A DNA stretch of 33,738 nt, taken from assembly GCA_030537895.1 (NCBI GenBank), contig JAUNVA010000009.1, positions 59,353 through 93,090 on the forward strand. Reading direction: 5' to 3'. Of the stretch, positions 7,116 through 15,084 are shown one piece after another; the first letter of the stretch is position 1; each line of letters begins with the position of its first letter. The notes below the pieces were generated by a model. The model was not told the DNA's origin. It saw nothing but the letters and a program-made list of their open reading frames with translations, and made no database searches. A program made the translations under genes and the position numbers. This DNA comes from Bowdeniella nasicola (GTDB lineage: Bacteria; Actinomycetota; Actinomycetes; Actinomycetales; Actinomycetaceae).

Positions 7116-8183
7116 ATGCTGAAGAAAGCACTAGCACTGGTCGGCGCTGCCGCGTTGACCCTGAGTATCACCGCGTGTGGAGATGAGGGTGGTGGTGATT
7201 CCAAGGGTACGATTTGGTACTCAACCAAGAACTCGACGGAACAGGTGCACGTCGCCATGGCCGATGGCGTCACCAATGCCGCGAAGATGCTCGACTACCA
7301 AGCGGACGTGACCATCGCTGAAGCCGACGCAGCCAAACAGAATGACCAAATGAACAATTTGGTCCAGAACATGGCTCCTGCGGCGATTGTCGTGAACCCG
7401 TATGATTCAGACTCGATTTCTGACGTGCTCGACCGCGCGAAGGAATCCAACATCCCCGTCGCCGTCATTGACAACAAGGCGAACAACGCCGAAGTCGATG
7501 TCTCGGTTCTCTTCGACTCGGTGAAGTCTGGCGAAATGGCCGGCGAGAAGGCTGTCGAAATGCTGACGGAGAAGTATGGCGAGCCCAAGGGAGTCGTCGT
7601 TAATCTTTACGGCGAGGTCGTTTCGCAGGTCTTCAAGGATCGCGCCAAGGGATTCGAAGACGTCATTCAGAAGTATCCGGATATTGAGCTGATCTCGGTG
7701 CTCGGTGCCCCGCAGGCCGATGTGGCGACGTCGGCGTTGAACAACGTCATCGCGGACGCCAAGTCCTCGGGGAAGACCATTGATCTCGTCAACACGCCGA
7801 CCGATACCGCAACGCTCGGGGTCATTGAGTCCCTGAAGACGAACAACATGTGGCACAAGGCTGACGAAGACGGTCACATCATGGTGATCTCTCACGACGG
7901 CCTCGGTGACATCTTGGACCTCGTGCAGGAGGGGTACATCGACGTCGAGGTCGTCATCGATGTCTTTGGCGTTGGTGGGATCGCCACCGAGGTCCTGAAT
8001 GCCTATCCGCTGCAGGACAAGGAGGTACCGACGTCGGGAACCTTCACGCCTGAGGGCGAATACCTCAACACCGAAGTCGAGTTCTCCGAAGGCGATACGG
8101 GAGCCACGATCATGCTTGCACCCGTGGTCGTGAATGCCGACGACGCGGACAACCCCCTCATTTGGGGCAACGCCACTAAGTAA
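7116..8183 (+). CDS. Sugar ABC transporter substrate-binding lipoprotein (ribose/xylose type)
   Basis: 355 aa. The signal peptide ends in the lipobox SITAC, so Cys21 is lipidated and the protein is anchored outside the membrane. The mature part is a periplasmic-binding-protein fold of the RbsB/XylF class (PF13407), with AIVVNPYDSDSISDVLDRAKESNIPV-like alternating beta-alpha units and MAGEKAVEML. It delivers a carbohydrate or polyol to the ATPase/permease pair that follows. AAGGAG sits just before the ATG. A very stable hairpin directly follows and should favour this gene's expression over the membrane parts. The ligand is inferred as a polyol or pentose from the neighbouring SDR and FGGY enzymes. 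Confidence 0.92.
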   Translation: MLKKALALVGAAALTLSITACGDEGGGDSKGTIWYSTKNSTEQVHVAMADGVTNAAKMLDYQADVTIAEADAAKQNDQMNNLVQNMAPAAIVVNPYDSDSISDVLDRAKESNIPVAVIDNKANNAEVDVSVLFDSVKSGEMAGEKAVEMLTEKYGEPKGVVVNLYGEVVSQVFKDRAKGFEDVIQKYPDIELISVLGAPQADVATSALNNVIADAKSSGKTIDLVNTPTDTATLGVIESLKTNNMWHKADEDGHIMVISHDGLGDILDLVQEGYIDVEVVIDVFGVGGIATEVLNAYPLQDKEVPTSGTFTPEGEYLNTEVEFSEGDTGATIMLAPVVVNADDADNPLIWGNATK

Positions 8184-8191
8184 GCAACCCT

Positions 8192-8225
8192 CCGGGGGAA
8201 GGGCGGAGTCTCGCCCTTCCCCCGG
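8192..8225 (+). terminator. Intercistronic hairpin between binding-protein and ATPase genes
   Basis: A perfect 14-bp GC-rich stem (CCGGGGGAAGGGCG and its complement) with a 6-nt loop begins 9 bases after the lipoprotein stop and ends 24 bases before the ATPase start. It has no T-run. It probably acts as a partial terminator or mRNA stabiliser, giving more binding protein than ATPase and permease. Confidence 0.65.
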
Positions 8226-8249
8226 GGCCACATCGAGAAAGACACCCCT

Positions 8250-9752
8250 ATGCCCAACACAGCGCTCTTACACGTGAGTGATGTTTCTAAAATATTTGGT
8301 GCCACCAAAGCTCTGACCGATGTCTCCCTCACAGTAAATCCTGGAGAAGTCCACTCACTTCTTGGGCGTAACGGTGCGGGCAAATCCACCTTGGTCAACA
8401 TCATTGCTGGAATTTACCCTCCTACCTCCGGCACTGTGACGTTCGAGGGTGAGGACATCGGTGAGCGCAACATCTTCGAACGCCAGGAACTCGGGATCCG
8501 CCTCGTTCCCCAGCATGAAAACTCATTTCCCGATCTCAGTGTCGGAGAGAATATTTTTGCCGGGCTACTACCTGTCAAAAACGGTCTTGTTGACTGGGCG
8601 ACCGTCACGTCTGTGGCGGAAGAGGAGCTCGCCGACTACGGCCTTGACGTCTCGCCCGATACCCTGGTGAAGGACCTGTCCTCCATTGACGCACGCAAGC
8701 TCAACATCATTCGAGCGATGCACGGCGGCGCGAAGCTCATCATCCTCGATGAACCCACGACAGCACTGACCAATCAGGAGCGTGAAGAGCTCTTCGAGTT
8801 TGTGAACGAGCTGCGCGCCAAGGGCACGGCGTTCATCTTCATCTCCCACTACCTCGGTGAGGTCTTGGCGCTTTCAGACTCCATTACAGTCCTGCGCGAT
8901 GGCCTCATGTTCCCGGTCGATGAGAACCGTGAAGTCACCGAAGAGTACCTCGGTCACCTGGTGGCGGGAGAGGAACTGGCTTTGGTTCGCCGGGCAGCGC
9001 CAATCGAAGCAAAAGCGGTGAAACTACGGGCCGACTCCGTTACCAACACGGAACTCACCAACGTGTCGATCGATCTACACGAGGGCGAGGTTCTTGGAAT
9101 CGTGGGATTCCCCGGATCGGGAGCGCGCGCATTTTGTCGTACGCTCTTCGGGCTTCACCCTCTCACCTCAGGTCGCATCGAGCTCAACGGCCTTGACCTC
9201 GCTCTGACCTCTCCTGGAGATGCATTGCGCAAGGGCCTTGCCTACATCTCCTTTGACCGTCATCGCGAGGGAGTGATTCCCACGATGGACATCGATGAGA
9301 ACATCGGTATCAGTATTCACAAGAGCGTACTCAAGAGAGTTCTTGGGTTCATTGATCTGAAGGAACGCAAACGGCTATCCAATTGGTACCGTGATGAGCT
9401 CAAGATCAAATGCAATAACGTTGAGGAGTCCATGGACTCACTCTCTGGAGGCAACCAGCAAAAAGTTGTCGTCTCGCGACTTCTCAACACACAACCAGAA
9501 GTCCTCATCCTCGACGAACCAACCGTGGGGATCGACATCAAGAGCCGCAACGAGATCATCTCCAAGGTTCTCGAACTATCTGAGTCCGGTATGAGCACCA
9601 TCTACCTGACCAACGACTACGAGGAACTCCTACGAGTTTCAGATCGCTTGGCCTTTTTCGATCAAGGCCGTATCCACACCGTGATGGAGTCAAAGGGCCT
9701 CACCATCGAGGCGCTGACTGAGATCCGCGACCAAGAACAGAAAGCAAGTTAA
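8250..9752 (+). CDS. Sugar ABC transporter double ATPase (RbsA/XylG type)
   Basis: 500 aa with two fused nucleotide-binding domains. The first has an intact Walker A, GRNGAGKST (39-47), DEPT at 168-171 and switch His200, but a degenerate signature LSSIDARK (143-150). The second has a degenerate Walker A, GFPGSGARA (286-294, no Lys), an intact signature LSGGNQQK (398-405), LDEPT (421-425) and no switch His (TND). Thus only one composite site (Walker A of domain 1 with the signature of domain 2) looks fully competent, as is common in RbsA-like proteins. It powers uptake at the inner face of the membrane. Codons in the first 150 bases are visibly more AT-rich than in the backbone genes, a possible sign of transfer. 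Confidence 0.93.
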   Translation: MPNTALLHVSDVSKIFGATKALTDVSLTVNPGEVHSLLGRNGAGKSTLVNIIAGIYPPTSGTVTFEGEDIGERNIFERQELGIRLVPQHENSFPDLSVGENIFAGLLPVKNGLVDWATVTSVAEEELADYGLDVSPDTLVKDLSSIDARKLNIIRAMHGGAKLIILDEPTTALTNQEREELFEFVNELRAKGTAFIFISHYLGEVLALSDSITVLRDGLMFPVDENREVTEEYLGHLVAGEELALVRRAAPIEAKAVKLRADSVTNTELTNVSIDLHEGEVLGIVGFPGSGARAFCRTLFGLHPLTSGRIELNGLDLALTSPGDALRKGLAYISFDRHREGVIPTMDIDENIGISIHKSVLKRVLGFIDLKERKRLSNWYRDELKIKCNNVEESMDSLSGGNQQKVVVSRLLNTQPEVLILDEPTVGIDIKSRNEIISKVLELSESGMSTIYLTNDYEELLRVSDRLAFFDQGRIHTVMESKGLTIEALTEIRDQEQKAS

Positions 9753-9753
9753 C

Positions 9754-10716
9754 GTGAACACCATCTCGATACCCCGGAGAATTCTTAACTTCTCCATGAA
9801 TCAGGCCGTCTGGATCCTCCTGATCGTGGCGATCGTCGGAATGGGGATTTTTAAACCCTCCTTCTATTCCTTCGGCATTCTTTCGAACATTCTGGTGCAG
9901 GCCACCGTCCTCGGCCTGCTCGCGATCTCGATCTCGATGATCATCCTCCTCGGTGACATCAACCTCGCGACCGTGGGTACGGCTGGCTTCTCAGCCCTCA
10001 TGGGGGCACTGGCGATGCAACGCGGACTGCCGGTGCCCCTCGCCATCGTGCTGATCCTTCTCGTTGGTGCCCTGATCGGACTGTTTAACGGGCTCATCGT
10101 CACCAAGTTACGTGCCAATGCACTCATCGCCACCCTTGCGGTCAACATGGTGCTCCAGGGTGCACTACTCGCGATTACGGGTGGTAAGACCATCACAAAC
10201 CTGCCGGACTCCTATAAGTGGGTCAGTCAGGGCAGTATCGGCCGCTTCCCCATCCTGCCGATTGTCCTCATCATCGCCTTCATCGTCTTCCACCTCATTT
10301 GGACACGCACCACATTTGGACGCGCGCTGTTTGCCGTAGGCGGCAACTACCGAGGGGCCTATATCGCGGGAATTGCGGTTGACCGGGTGAAGATCTGGGC
10401 GTACGTAGTCTCGGGAATTCTGTCGGGTGTAGCCGGATGGCTGCTCTCCGGCTACATGGGTGCCGTCACGTCATCGTTCGGCACCACATACGAAATGCAG
10501 GTCATCGCTGCGGCAGTCATTGGGGGTGTGAGCCTGACCGGAGGTAGGGGCTCGGTGCTGGGTGTTCTCGCCGGCACCCTGCTCCTCACGGTCATCCAGG
10601 TGGGTCTGGCCATTCTTGGGATCCAGTCGACCCTCATCACGCTCGCAGGCGGTCTGATGATCTTTGTGGCGGTTCTCATCGACGCCTCGCGCAACCTCTA
10701 CAACAGCCGCCGGTAA
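9754..10716 (+). CDS. Sugar ABC transporter permease (RbsC type)
   Basis: 320 aa, strongly hydrophobic, with about 9-10 membrane segments. Family landmarks (PF02653) are present: GDINLATVGTAGFSALMGA near residues 67-85, RTTFGRALFAVGGN near 185-198 and AAAVIGGVSLTGGRGSVLG near 250-268. It forms the membrane channel of the importer. It begins with GTG one base after the ATPase stop codon, so the two are co-translated. Only one permease gene is present, so it should homodimerise. It is followed by a 15-bp hairpin that ends the transporter unit. Confidence 0.92.
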   Translation: MNTISIPRRILNFSMNQAVWILLIVAIVGMGIFKPSFYSFGILSNILVQATVLGLLAISISMIILLGDINLATVGTAGFSALMGALAMQRGLPVPLAIVLILLVGALIGLFNGLIVTKLRANALIATLAVNMVLQGALLAITGGKTITNLPDSYKWVSQGSIGRFPILPIVLIIAFIVFHLIWTRTTFGRALFAVGGNYRGAYIAGIAVDRVKIWAYVVSGILSGVAGWLLSGYMGAVTSSFGTTYEMQVIAAAVIGGVSLTGGRGSVLGVLAGTLLLTVIQVGLAILGIQSTLITLAGGLMIFVAVLIDASRNLYNSRR

Positions 10717-10744
10717 CCGCGCGCCACATCGGTGGTTTACGCTC

Positions 10745-10781
10745 CGCGGGTCCCTCCAAGCATGGGTTGGAGGGACCCGCG
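10745..10781 (+). terminator. Strong hairpin terminator after the sugar permease gene
   Basis: A perfect 15-bp stem (CGCGGGTCCCTCCAA and its complement) with a 7-nt loop, 28 bases after the permease stop. There is no T-run. It separates the transporter genes from the ROK regulator gene. Confidence 0.7.
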
Positions 10782-10803
10782 AGGCATTCCAGGCCCCACC
10801 CCA

Positions 10804-10828
10804 TGGGTTACGCTAATGACGCGAACCA
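10804..10828. promoter_or_regulatory. Possible ROK autoregulatory site and promoter
   Basis: TGGGTTACG (10804-10812) and CGCGAACCA (10820-10828) form an imperfect inverted repeat whose arms resemble the TGGTTTGCG half-site of the operator at 6237-6251. A third half-site, TGGTTTACG, is at 10733-10741. TACGCT at 10809-10814 could serve as a -10. Weak evidence, based on similarity only. Confidence 0.3.
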
Positions 10829-10876
10829 CGCGAATCGCCGCCCTCGTACGGCACGGGGGCGCACAGTGGAGACGAC

Positions 10877-12007
10877 GTGTCGAAAAGAAATTCTCGTATC
10901 AAACGCAGTACCCGAAGGGACGTGTACGACTACCTCCGTCGTCACTCCCACTCCACACGCGCGGATATTTCCACGGCATTGGGCCTGTCTATTCCTACGG
11001 TGTCCAAATACCTGACTCACCTCATCGAGACGGGGCTTGCCGAGCAAAAGACGAAGCTCCGCCCGGGAGAAGACGGCGGCCGAGCCCCCGCTGCCTATGC
11101 CTCCGTCCCGGATGCGCGCATCGCGCTTGGCGTGAGCGTCACCAAGCGGCACATCACCGCCGTCGCCACCAATCTGAACGGCGACACCGTCCACTCCGTG
11201 CGGGTCCGTCACCCCTACTCCCGGACAGACGAACACGCCCGCTACGTCGGGAAGCTCTGCTCCGACCTCGTGGCCACCTGCGATATCGACCCGGCTCACC
11301 TTCTCGGTATCGGGATCGCGATGCCGGGCCTCGTGGACCGCGCCTCCAACGCCGTGGTCTACGGGCGAGTCATCGATAACGAAGGCATGACCAGCGCCCA
11401 TTTCCAGCGCTTCCTCGACGCCAAGGCCACAATTCTGCACGATTCCTATGCCGCGGGACTCGCTGAGTCGTGGCGGTGGGACCACCTGAACAACGCTTTC
11501 TACATCACGCTGTCCGGTTCCGTGGGTGGAGCCGTCATTTTCAACAACGAGATCTTTACCGTCAACGGCGGTTATCCCGGCGAAATCGGTCATCTACTCC
11601 TCGTGCCGAACGGCACACGGTGCTATTGCGGGCGCTACGGCTGTATGGATACCGTCTGCAACACCTCGGTGCTCATCGGCGATACCGAAGATTCAATTGA
11701 GCAGTTCTTCGCCGAACTGTCCACCAACCTCCGTTTTCAGTCTCGTTGGCAGAGCTACACCGATCATCTGGCCCGAGCGATCCACTCCGTACGTGCGCTC
11801 TTTGGAGGCACGATCATCCTCGGAGGTGAGGTTGGCACCTTCATCGGCGATCACCTCGGCGACGTGCTCTCCAAGGTCGACCAGCTAGCCCTGTTCGGCG
11901 AGCGAGCCCACGACTACGTCGTTCCCGCCCGCCAGAAGAACAACTCGGTTGCCACCGGCGCAGCGCTGTCCCACATTCAGAAATTCCTCAAGGACCCGGG
12001 CCCGTAG
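10877..12007 (+). CDS. ROK-family transcriptional regulator
   Basis: 376 aa. An N-terminal winged helix-turn-helix (about residues 11-58, RADISTALGLSIPTVSKYLTHL) is fused to a ROK sugar-kinase-like domain. This carries the ROK zinc motif His239, Cys249, Cys251 and Cys256 (GEIGHLLLVPNGTRCYCGRYGC) and the catalytic-type Asp189 (ILHDSYAAG). Proteins of this kind (XylR, NagC, Mlc) usually repress sugar operons until the sugar binds. It starts at GTG with GGAG 5 nt upstream. Position between the importer genes and the convergent FGGY kinase makes it the likely regulator of both. Its stop is 22 bases from that of the kinase. Confidence 0.92.
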   Translation: MSKRNSRIKRSTRRDVYDYLRRHSHSTRADISTALGLSIPTVSKYLTHLIETGLAEQKTKLRPGEDGGRAPAAYASVPDARIALGVSVTKRHITAVATNLNGDTVHSVRVRHPYSRTDEHARYVGKLCSDLVATCDIDPAHLLGIGIAMPGLVDRASNAVVYGRVIDNEGMTSAHFQRFLDAKATILHDSYAAGLAESWRWDHLNNAFYITLSGSVGGAVIFNNEIFTVNGGYPGEIGHLLLVPNGTRCYCGRYGCMDTVCNTSVLIGDTEDSIEQFFAELSTNLRFQSRWQSYTDHLARAIHSVRALFGGTIILGGEVGTFIGDHLGDVLSKVDQLALFGERAHDYVVPARQKNNSVATGAALSHIQKFLKDPGP

Positions 12008-12029
12008 TGACCCGCGTGCAGGGTCTGCC

Positions 12030-13520
12030 TCAGCCCTTTTGGATTGCGCTCAGCGAGTGGACCTGTTCCACGGTCGCGTCGTAGAGCGACCGGTAGAGAC
12101 CATACATGTGGTCGTAACGTTGCTTGGCCTCGGCGTTCGGCCGCAGGGTGCGCACCGGTGGATTCCATTCAGCCGCCGTACTCTGCTTAATCGTGCACGA
12201 GGCCAGCCACGCCATGCCGTAGCTGGCACCGACGGTGTAGGTCGGGATCACCTGGGGGCGGCCCGTGATATCGGAGACGATCTGCGGCCAGACATCCCCC
12301 TGGGTGCCGCCTCCCACGCACACGAGTCGGTCGATCCGCCCACCTGCGGACTCGATGGCCTCGATATTGTGCCGCACGCCGAATGCGGTCGCCTCGAGCG
12401 CCGCTCGGTAGAGATCGCCCCGCGTGTGCTCGACGGTGAGCCCCGCGATCACGCCGCGCGCGTCGGGGTCCTGGATGGGGGTGCGCTCGCCCGCGAAGTA
12501 GGGCAGCATGACGAGGCCGTCCGCTCCGGCAGGCGAGGCTGCCGCTTCGGCGAGCAAATCGGTGTAATCCGGGCTCCCGAACAGGTCACGCAGCCAGCCC
12601 GTAATCGCACCCGACGTCGCCATCCCGCCGGCAACGTTGCGCGTGTTGTGGAGCGCGCCAATCGTCCCCCACAGCTCGTGCGAACGCACCACCGTCTCGA
12701 TCGTGTTGATGAAGAACATGGTGGTGCCATACATGAGCATGAGGTCGCCCACGTTATGGGCGTCCACCGAGATGGCCTCAGCCCAGGCGTCAATGGTTCC
12801 GGTCACCACGGGAATACCGGCCGGCAGGCCGCACTGCGTTGCGGCTTCCTCGCTCACGGTCCCCGCCACCTCACCGGCCCAGGCCAGGCGCGGCAGGGTG
12901 AGTCCTGGCGCCACCAACGTGGCCCACGGCTCGTACCAGGTGCGGGCCTCGATGTCGTACATCGGGGTGCACTGCGACGCCGACTGGTGATCGAGGACGT
13001 ATTCTCCCGTCAGTTCCCACACGAGGCGGGAGGCCGGCATGAAGAGCAACTCGGCCCGCTCATACGTCTCCGGTTCCTCTTCGGCGACCCATTGGATCTT
13101 CGGGCCGGCGGCCTGCGAGGAGAGCACCGAGCCGCAGCGGCTCAGAATCGCGTCCGCGCCGCCGAGCTCTTCGGTCAGGCTAGCGATCTGCTCAGTCGAC
13201 CGGGTGTCGACGCCGTAGAGAATCGCGGGCCGCACCGGGGTGCCCGCCGCGTCGGCAAGAGAGACGCACGGACCCATGCCCGAAACCCCCACGCAGACGA
13301 CGTCGGCGTCCGGAACTTCGGAGCGAAGCTCCTCGGCGACTGAACAAAACTCCTGCCACCACAGGGTTGGATCCATCTCGACGTGCCCGGGTTGCGGGCG
13401 GTCGACCCGGTGTTCACGTTTAGCCATCGCTAAGAGTTCGCCATCGAGAGTGGCGAAAACGCCCTTACTGGAGGAGGTACCTACATCGAAACCAAAACTA
13501 ACCTGAACCACAATTCCCAC
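12030..13520 (-). CDS. FGGY-family carbohydrate kinase (xylulokinase/ribulokinase-like)
   Basis: 496 aa. The first phosphate motif FDVGTSSSKG (11-20), GVSGMGPCVSL near 78-88, the catalytic base Asp244 in GTIDAWAEA, and the ATP-site block CVGGGTQGDVWPQIVSDITGR near 395-415 establish an FGGY kinase of usual length. Ketopentose kinases of this family phosphorylate xylulose, ribulose or similar sugars. The exact sugar cannot be assigned, because the substrate loop (GVSGMGPC instead of the xylulokinase SGQMHG type) differs. With the SDR dehydrogenase this gives a plausible polyol to ketose to ketose-phosphate route. No good ribosome binding site is seen at GTG13520; an in-frame GTG three codons later is possible. 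Confidence 0.9.
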   Translation of the reverse strand: MGIVVQVSFGFDVGTSSSKGVFATLDGELLAMAKREHRVDRPQPGHVEMDPTLWWQEFCSVAEELRSEVPDADVVCVGVSGMGPCVSLADAAGTPVRPAILYGVDTRSTEQIASLTEELGGADAILSRCGSVLSSQAAGPKIQWVAEEEPETYERAELLFMPASRLVWELTGEYVLDHQSASQCTPMYDIEARTWYEPWATLVAPGLTLPRLAWAGEVAGTVSEEAATQCGLPAGIPVVTGTIDAWAEAISVDAHNVGDLMLMYGTTMFFINTIETVVRSHELWGTIGALHNTRNVAGGMATSGAITGWLRDLFGSPDYTDLLAEAAASPAGADGLVMLPYFAGERTPIQDPDARGVIAGLTVEHTRGDLYRAALEATAFGVRHNIEAIESAGGRIDRLVCVGGGTQGDVWPQIVSDITGRPQVIPTYTVGASYGMAWLASCTIKQSTAAEWNPPVRTLRPNAEAKQRYDHMYGLYRSLYDATVEQVHSLSAIQKG

Positions 13521-13897
13521 TTCATTGTCGGTGTCTCACATTCTAAAGACCAGTATATAAACGCCCTTTACTAACGTGGTGGAACACTCGCCCGCACAGG
13601 TGTGACTCTCCTGCGTCGTCCCGCCATCTGCGCTGGTCACGACGGGGTACTCATGGCTCACACATGGAGAGCCCGAGAGCCAGGAGAGAATCGATCGCGT
13701 GTCGCTGTGGCCAGAGCGCCTGAGGGGGGGCCGGGCCCATCCTCGAGGACACGGGGAGCGAATACCGGGGAAGGCCCCGCCAACGTCGCGAACAGAGGTC
13801 GGACTTTGGAATATGTCGGCGCACATTGGACAGAGGTCTCGTGGTGTGCGCCCTAAGACCACCCACGTAGGGCGCCCGACGGAACGGTCGACGACAC
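13521..13897. other. Non-coding gap upstream of the FGGY kinase
   Basis: About 380 bases with no convincing gene. On the minus strand TATACT or TATATA at about 13552-13560 could be the -10 of the kinase gene; no -35 is evident. An 8-bp inverted repeat GCGCCCTA/TAGGGCGC (13848-13855 and 13868-13875, 12-nt loop) lies near the far end. Short open frames on either strand here show no family features and have Arg/Pro-rich shadow composition. Confidence 0.4.
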
Positions 13898-13923
13898 AAA
13901 AAAACCCGCAGTTACCTGCGGGT
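13898..13923 (-). terminator. Rho-independent terminator of tRNA-Leu
   Basis: On the minus strand ACCCGCAG and CTGCGGGT form an 8-bp stem with a 4-nt loop, followed by seven T. This is the only textbook terminator with a T-run in the window. It starts 7 bases after the tRNA 3' end. Confidence 0.9.
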
Positions 13924-13930
13924 CTTTCGG

Positions 13931-14014
13931 TGCGCGAGGGGGGAGTTGAACCCCCACGCCCTCACGGGCACACGGACCTGAACCGTGCGCGTCTGCCTAT
14001 TCCGCCACTCGCGC
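13931..14014 (-). tRNA. tRNA-Leu (anticodon CAG)
   Basis: 84 nt. The acceptor stem GCGCGAG/CTCGCGC is fully paired. The anticodon arm CACGG-TTCAGGT-CCGTG gives CAG, the class II variable arm GCCC-GTGA-GGGC is present, and the T arm is GGGGG-TTCAACT-CCCCC. The 3' CCA is not fully encoded (discriminator A followed by CCG). The same tRNA lies next to fhaA in mycobacteria. Plausible promoter on the minus strand: TTTCCA (14094-14099), 18-bp spacer, TATGAT (14070-14075). Confidence 0.97.
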
Positions 14015-14379
14015 ATGTCACTTCCGGGGTGCGACACGGAGGTCAGCGCCCACGGAAGGAACGACTGCCATCATAACCGGCAAAGCACCCTCGTGGAAAA
14101 TCGGACCTGCGTAACCCCGACCACATCTGCACAACCTGGCAGCCCGGTGCGCCTGAGTCGAGACACCGCAGGACAGCGTGACCCCTCTGAGTACATCCCG
14201 ACGCCAGAATCCCCACCCAGCGGGCTATCCCGCCACACTCCCCGACACGAGAGTCCCCGGGGAAACCCCGCCCCGCGGGCCGGCCCACGGGCGTGGCGTG
14301 CCGTTGATCATGGGCTCTTCGTTAGAATCAGCCTAGACACGTATGCCGCGAGCGCTTTTCCTGACCCGGGGGATCCACC
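14015..14379. other. Divergent promoter region between tRNA-Leu and fhaA
   Basis: 365 bases without a gene. On the plus strand TAGAAT at 14323-14328 is a good -10 for the fhaA operon, but no -35 stands at the proper distance (TTGATC at 14304-14309 is only 13 bases away). On the minus strand the tRNA promoter lies at 14070-14099. Confidence 0.45.
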
Positions 14380-15081
14380 ATGAGCTTTCTTGACAGGTTC
14401 GAAAAGAAGGTTGAGAACGTCGTGTCTGGTGCGTTCTCCAAGGCTTTTCGCTCCGAGATCAAGCCGGTTGAAATCGCCTCGGCGGTGCGCCGCGCCATGG
14501 ACGATCGTGCCGCCGCCGTCTCCCGCGACCGGACCATCGCGCCGAACGAGTTTCGCGTGACCCTTTCCGCAACGGATGAAGACAACTTCGAACAGTGGGG
14601 TGCCCAAGCCCTCGCCGAAGAGATCGCAGCCGCCGCCACCGAGCACGCGGCTTCCCAGTCCTATTCCTTCGTCGGCCCCGTTCACGTGAGTTTCGACCTC
14701 GACGGCGAACTCGCCACGGGCCAGTACACGATCGAATCCACGACCAAACGCGGCGCCGTCGCACCGGCCACCGGCCCCTCGAGCGATGCGCGCTACCCAC
14801 TGCTCGACATCGACGGGCGGCGCTACCTGCTCACCGGTCCGGTCACGGTCATCGGTCGCGGCTCGGAAGCGGACATCATCGTCGACGACTCCGGCGTTTC
14901 GCGCCAACACCTCGAACTACGCGTCACGCCCCGCGGCGTGATCGCCACCGACCTGGACTCCACGAACGGCCTCTACGTCGAAGGTCATAAGGTTCCGGCC
15001 GCCACGCTGGTGGACGGCAACACCCTGACCATCGGCCGCACCCGCATCCTCTTTTGGAACCAACCGGGAGATGGAGCCTGA
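14380..15081 (+). CDS. fhaA: FhaA: DUF3662 and FHA-domain regulator of cell-wall synthesis
   Basis: 233 aa cytoplasmic phosphothreonine-binding protein. Residues 1-120 are the DUF3662 domain (SFLDRFEKKVENVVSGAFSKAF at the start). Residues 145-226 are an FHA domain with the binding residues Gly159-Arg160, Ser174, His177 and Asn196-Gly197. The linker is very short: mycobacterial FhaA is over 500 aa with a long repetitive middle, absent here. In mycobacteria FhaA binds phosphorylated MviN and dampens wall synthesis, and is a PknA/PknB substrate. It starts at ATG after GGGGGA. It is the first gene of a seven-gene unit and is separated from fhaB by 3 bases. Confidence 0.95.
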   Translation: MSFLDRFEKKVENVVSGAFSKAFRSEIKPVEIASAVRRAMDDRAAAVSRDRTIAPNEFRVTLSATDEDNFEQWGAQALAEEIAAAATEHAASQSYSFVGPVHVSFDLDGELATGQYTIESTTKRGAVAPATGPSSDARYPLLDIDGRRYLLTGPVTVIGRGSEADIIVDDSGVSRQHLELRVTPRGVIATDLDSTNGLYVEGHKVPAATLVDGNTLTIGRTRILFWNQPGDGA

Positions 15082-15084
15082 CCC

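Noticed and set aside
11949..13343. 464-codon open frame on the plus strand opposite the FGGY kinase
   Set aside because: It is the antisense of a well-supported kinase gene, is Arg/His/Gly-rich and has no family motif; long shadow frames are expected at this GC content.
13536..13862. 108-codon minus-strand frame upstream of the FGGY kinase
   Set aside because: No ribosome binding site, no domain, and it overlaps the probable kinase promoter.
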